DNA of 64,000 nt, taken from positions 1 through 64,000 of the forward strand of contig JAZSHI010000004.1 of assembly GCA_045533195.1 (NCBI GenBank). The letters are read 5' to 3'. Shown here one piece after another: positions 61,231 through 64,000 of the stretch. The position numbers and the translations under genes are program-made. How positions within the stretch are numbered: the first letter of the stretch is position 1; every line of letters starts with the position of its first letter. The DNA is from SIG607 sp045533195. Its GTDB lineage: Bacteria; Bacillota; Clostridia; Oscillospirales; Acutalibacteraceae. Under the pieces are notes generated by a model. It was not told the origin of the DNA and did no database searches. It saw only the letters and a program-made list of their open reading frames with translations.

Positions 61231-62496
61231 CTATAGTGGTTTAATTACCGACAATACCGATTTATCTTCCTTTAAAACAGAAAGGCACTTCATAATATCA
61301 TCGCTGTTTACAGAAGCTATAATATCCTGATCCTCAAAAAGCGAATATCCGAACATTGCGCATTCAGCCATTTGAGAAGCCAGATTTTCGCAACTGTTGA
61401 AACGTCTGAGCACGTCACCGTACATAGCACATTTTACAGTATTTAAAAGGTCGCTGTCAATACCGTTTTCTAAAAGACGGTTTATTTCATTAATGATTCT
61501 TTCCTTTACTTCAATTGGTTTTTCGCTTTCACCCGAGAACATAACTGATGCGTAACCGTTACCTGTGAAGTATTCGGTTTCAAAATCATCATTTATAAGT
61601 TCAGCATCAATAAGCTCTTTATATAGAGATGAACAGTCTCCTGCAAGAACATCTAAGGTAACACCCATAGCAATTCTTTCTTTTGCCGTTTTTTCGGGAT
61701 GTTCACAATAATCCTTAAAGCCCAGACAAAACATTGGAACGCTTACCTCAAGCTTTTGTTCGATATAGTTGCTTCTTACGTTTTCGGGCTCTTTAACCGT
61801 ACCTCTTATTACGTTAACAGGTTCTTTATCAAGTATATTTTCTTCTACCATACTTGCAATTTTTTCGGCGCTTACGTTTCCTGCAACGCATATAAACATA
61901 TTTGCAGGATTATAGAAGGTATTATAACATTCGTAAAGAAGCTTGTCGGTAATCTCTGCAATGCTTTCGGTAGTACCTGCAATATCAATTCTTACGGGAT
62001 GCTCAAAGTACATCTCGCTAAGCATATTGAAAAGTACTCGCCACGAAGGGCTGTCATCATACATTCTTATTTCCTGACCGATAATTCCCTGCTCTTTCTC
62101 AACAGTTTTAGCGGTAAAATAAGGATGCTGAACAAAATCAAGAAGAATATTAAAATTATCCTCAAATCTATCACTGCAAGAGAAAAGATAGCAGGTTCTG
62201 TCAAAGGAAGTATAGGCATTGGCTGATGCTCCCGTTTCGGCATATCTTGAAAAAGCATCTCCGTCTTCGCTTTCAAAAAGCTTATGCTCTAAAAAGTGCG
62301 CAATACCCTCGGGAACGCTGGTGAAATTTTTTCCGTCGGTAGAAAAGCAGGTGTCAATAGAACCGTATTTTGTTCCGAAAAGTGCGTATGATGAGGAAAA
62401 ATCAGGTTTTTCCATAACATACACTTTAAGCCCCGTTTTATGAGTAAAACAAACATAACTGTTATCAAAGCGGTCTTTAAATATCTGTTTTTCCAT
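61231..62496 (-). CDS. yfmH: M16-family peptidase YfmH
   Basis: A 421-residue inverzincin-type peptidase with the zinc motif HFLEHKLFE (HxxEH) and the later glutamate region. In many Firmicutes YfmH and YfmF are linked to processing tied to the EF-P 5-aminopentanol modification. The start overlaps the yfmF stop by one base. Confidence 0.9.
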   Translation of the reverse strand: MEKQIFKDRFDNSYVCFTHKTGLKVYVMEKPDFSSSYALFGTKYGSIDTCFSTDGKNFTSVPEGIAHFLEHKLFESEDGDAFSRYAETGASANAYTSFDRTCYLFSCSDRFEDNFNILLDFVQHPYFTAKTVEKEQGIIGQEIRMYDDSPSWRVLFNMLSEMYFEHPVRIDIAGTTESIAEITDKLLYECYNTFYNPANMFICVAGNVSAEKIASMVEENILDKEPVNVIRGTVKEPENVRSNYIEQKLEVSVPMFCLGFKDYCEHPEKTAKERIAMGVTLDVLAGDCSSLYKELIDAELINDDFETEYFTGNGYASVMFSGESEKPIEVKERIINEINRLLENGIDSDLLNTVKCAMYGDVLRRFNSCENLASQMAECAMFGYSLFEDQDIIASVNSDDIMKCLSVLKEDKSVLSVIKPL

Positions 62497-63776
62497 TAGG
62501 CGCCCTCCTTTTCTTTAGGAAGAAGCATATAAACCGTATTAAGCTTAACGCGGTTTGCAGCATTCATAACATCCTGTTTTGTGATTTTTTCTATTTTTTC
62601 GCTTATTTCTTCGGGCGAATAAACCGTTTTGTTTATCGCCTTTAAGGTGTACCATACGTCAAGTCCGTTCTGACTGTCTTTATATGAACGAAGAGAATCT
62701 TTAATGCTTTTAACAGCCGAAGAAAATTCAAAATCGGAAAACTCGCCTTTTTTCATTATTTCAAGCTGACCGAGAATTGCTTCTTTTGCCTTTTCGGCAT
62801 TTTCTTTTTCCACTCCGCTGTCAACCATCATAAAGCCTTTATTACGAACAGCCTGAGAACTGCAATAATAACAAAGACTCATTTTTTCTCTTACATTGGT
62901 AAAAAGCCTTGAATAAGGGCCGCCTCCGAAAATATCATTCATAAGCATTACGTCAAGAGAGGTATCATCATCTCCGTCGGGACAAGAGAATCCCATTACC
63001 AGCTTTCCTTGAGCAACGTCAAAATAATCTGTTACTGTCTTTTCCGTTTCCCTTTCCTTAAGGGCAGTTACATTATAGATATCGGTGATATTTTTTCTGT
63101 CAAATACAGAAAGTTCTTTACTGATACTTTCCTCTAATCCGTCAGGCATTTTTTCGCCAATTACGTGTATCTTTAAATATCCGCTGGAAAGCATTGCTTT
63201 CCAGGACTCATAAAGTTCCTCGCCGCTTATAGCTGTTACCGATTCAATATCACCTAACTTATAAAGACCGAACGGATCATCTTCAAACATTTCACAGGTA
63301 AGACGGTTTCTTGCAAATGTTCGCTTATCGTTAAGCTCTCCTTTTATACGGTCAATAAGCTTACGCTTTTCGCGTTTAAGGTCATCACTGCAAAAAGCTT
63401 TGTTTTCGGTTTTAGGACGGAAAATAAGATTTAAAAGAAGTTCTATCGCTTCCTTTGTTACTTCTTGCCCGTCAAAAGCATATTTATCATTTATTGAGGA
63501 CACCGTAAATTTTACGCAAATACAGTTACCCACCTTTGAAGAAGAAGTAACCACGTCTGCGCCGTAAAGAGACGATAACTTATAATTAAGCTTTAAATAA
63601 TCGGGGAAGTCTTTAGAGCAGGTAGCCATAATTTCGGGAAGCAGCGCATAGTGAGATACTGTTTCCTTTTTTAAAGGCATATAAAAATTAAAGGACACAA
63701 GTGTAGTGGTAAAAGAATTTCCCGGCAAAAAAAGTATTTGGGTACCGTTTAAAGAATTAAAACTAATTAAAGGCAA
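62496..63776 (-). CDS. yfmF: M16-like protein YfmF
   Basis: A 426-residue M16-fold partner without the HxxEH zinc motif, as expected for the non-catalytic member of the pair. FGGGPYSRLFTNVREKMSLCYYCSS is the conserved C-terminal M16 block. Translation starts at TTG (63776), with GGGAGG 8 bases upstream. Confidence 0.9.
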   Translation of the reverse strand: MPLISFNSLNGTQILFLPGNSFTTTLVSFNFYMPLKKETVSHYALLPEIMATCSKDFPDYLKLNYKLSSLYGADVVTSSSKVGNCICVKFTVSSINDKYAFDGQEVTKEAIELLLNLIFRPKTENKAFCSDDLKREKRKLIDRIKGELNDKRTFARNRLTCEMFEDDPFGLYKLGDIESVTAISGEELYESWKAMLSSGYLKIHVIGEKMPDGLEESISKELSVFDRKNITDIYNVTALKERETEKTVTDYFDVAQGKLVMGFSCPDGDDDTSLDVMLMNDIFGGGPYSRLFTNVREKMSLCYYCSSQAVRNKGFMMVDSGVEKENAEKAKEAILGQLEIMKKGEFSDFEFSSAVKSIKDSLRSYKDSQNGLDVWYTLKAINKTVYSPEEISEKIEKITKQDVMNAANRVKLNTVYMLLPKEKEGA

Positions 63777-63820
63777 GATTTTTTCCTCCCTATTTTTTAT
63801 ATATTGGTTATAATGGTTTT

Positions 63821-63856
63821 AGTTAGTCGAAGCGCTTTTGAGCGTTTCGACAAACT
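63821..63856 (-). terminator. Hairpin after addA (weak terminator)
   Basis: A 16-base stem with one mismatch and one G-T pair (AGTTAGTCGAAGCGCT with AGCGTTTCGACAAACT) follows the addA stop by about 10 bases on the minus strand. It lacks a T run, so termination may be incomplete. Confidence 0.4.
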
Positions 63857-63866
63857 ATAATTGTTA

Positions 63867-64000
63867 TTATACCACAATGCTACGGTCTAAAACAAGAGAA
63901 TAGATAATTTTTTCTTTAACTTTAAGACCTGTTATTTTACTGCAGGCATCGGCATAGATTCTAAGTTGCTGACAGTAAGATTCAATAAGTCTTCTTTCGT
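63867..64000 (-). CDS. addA: AddA-like helicase-nuclease, C-terminal end (partial)
   Basis: A minus-strand frame enters from the window edge and ends with TAA at 63869-63867. The last 44 residues (RRLIESYCQQLRIYADAC, then VKEKIIYSLVLDRSIVV) resemble the nuclease-domain end of AddA, where a Tyr-x-x-Gln-Leu-x-x-Tyr helix follows the catalytic core. AddAB processes double-strand breaks. The identification rests on a short piece. Confidence 0.7.
   Translation of the reverse strand, partial: ERRLIESYCQQLRIYADACSKITGLKVKEKIIYSLVLDRSIVV

Overview
The window is a dense, low-GC bacterial chromosome segment. It is most likely from a gut-type member of the Clostridia/Oscillospirales; this placement is an inference. 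It rests on near-perfect sigma-A promoters, strong GGAGG ribosome binding sites, an S-box (SAM-I) riboswitch, a SpoIVFA/SpoIVFB-like pair, YfmF/YfmH peptidases, AddA, and the gene orders tig-clpP-clpX and rplS-lepB-rbgA-rnhB-yraN. No rRNA, tRNA, CRISPR array, insertion sequence or phage was seen.

Layout. 1-3.4 kb: edge of a secreted repeat protein, a tiny ferredoxin-thioredoxin-reductase-like protein, and a CorC/HlyC-type membrane protein behind a structured leader. 3.4-11.7 kb: one eight-gene minus-strand operon (aminotransferase, pheA, aroB, aroC, an aroE-aroK fusion, aroQ, aroA, aroF) that covers the whole shikimate pathway and the phenylalanine branch, with no tyrA. 11.8-18 kb: a B12-type radical SAM protein and its DUF2344 partner, the SpoIVFA/B-like pair, metK under a SAM-I riboswitch, ribU and a DUF1294 protein. 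18-26 kb: a lipoprotein amidase, cardiolipin synthase, glycogen phosphorylase and a GH13 glucosidase, with a broken epimerase fragment at 19.7 kb. 26.2-27.2 kb: a decayed kdpD-kdpE remnant. 27.2-30.3 kb: a Na+-decarboxylase beta subunit with a tiny gamma-like partner, and a Na/Pi cotransporter.

30.3-38.1 kb (minus): ybaK, a beta-lactamase-like hydrolase, two tandem TrmA-family rRNA methyltransferases, two membrane proteins and pcrA. 38.2-42.7 kb: asnS, then pncB-lipoprotein-azlC-azlD. 42.9-50.4 kb: clpX-clpP-tig with an unusual lysine-rich trigger-factor tail, a phosphoesterase, a DUF1540 protein, and the rplS cluster. 50.5-57.5 kb (plus): a cysteine desulfurase and thiI, followed by two CinA-derived membrane proteins and a small multidrug-export-type protein. 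57.5-64 kb (minus): an HtrA-like protein with a broken catalytic triad, an anchored partner, folD, lgt, yfmH, yfmF and the 3' end of addA.

The most unusual segment is 52.9-59.4 kb. One 1011-residue protein joins a complete CinA scaffold, a transmembrane helix, a class B sortase fold that has lost its catalytic His and Cys, and a long Thr/Ser/Pro repeat tail. The next gene repeats the plan of MoCF-like domain, acidic linker and membrane helix. The convergent operon encodes an HtrA-PDZ protein lacking the catalytic His and Ser. Together they suggest CinA-linked, envelope-spanning proteins that use dead enzyme folds as binding modules.
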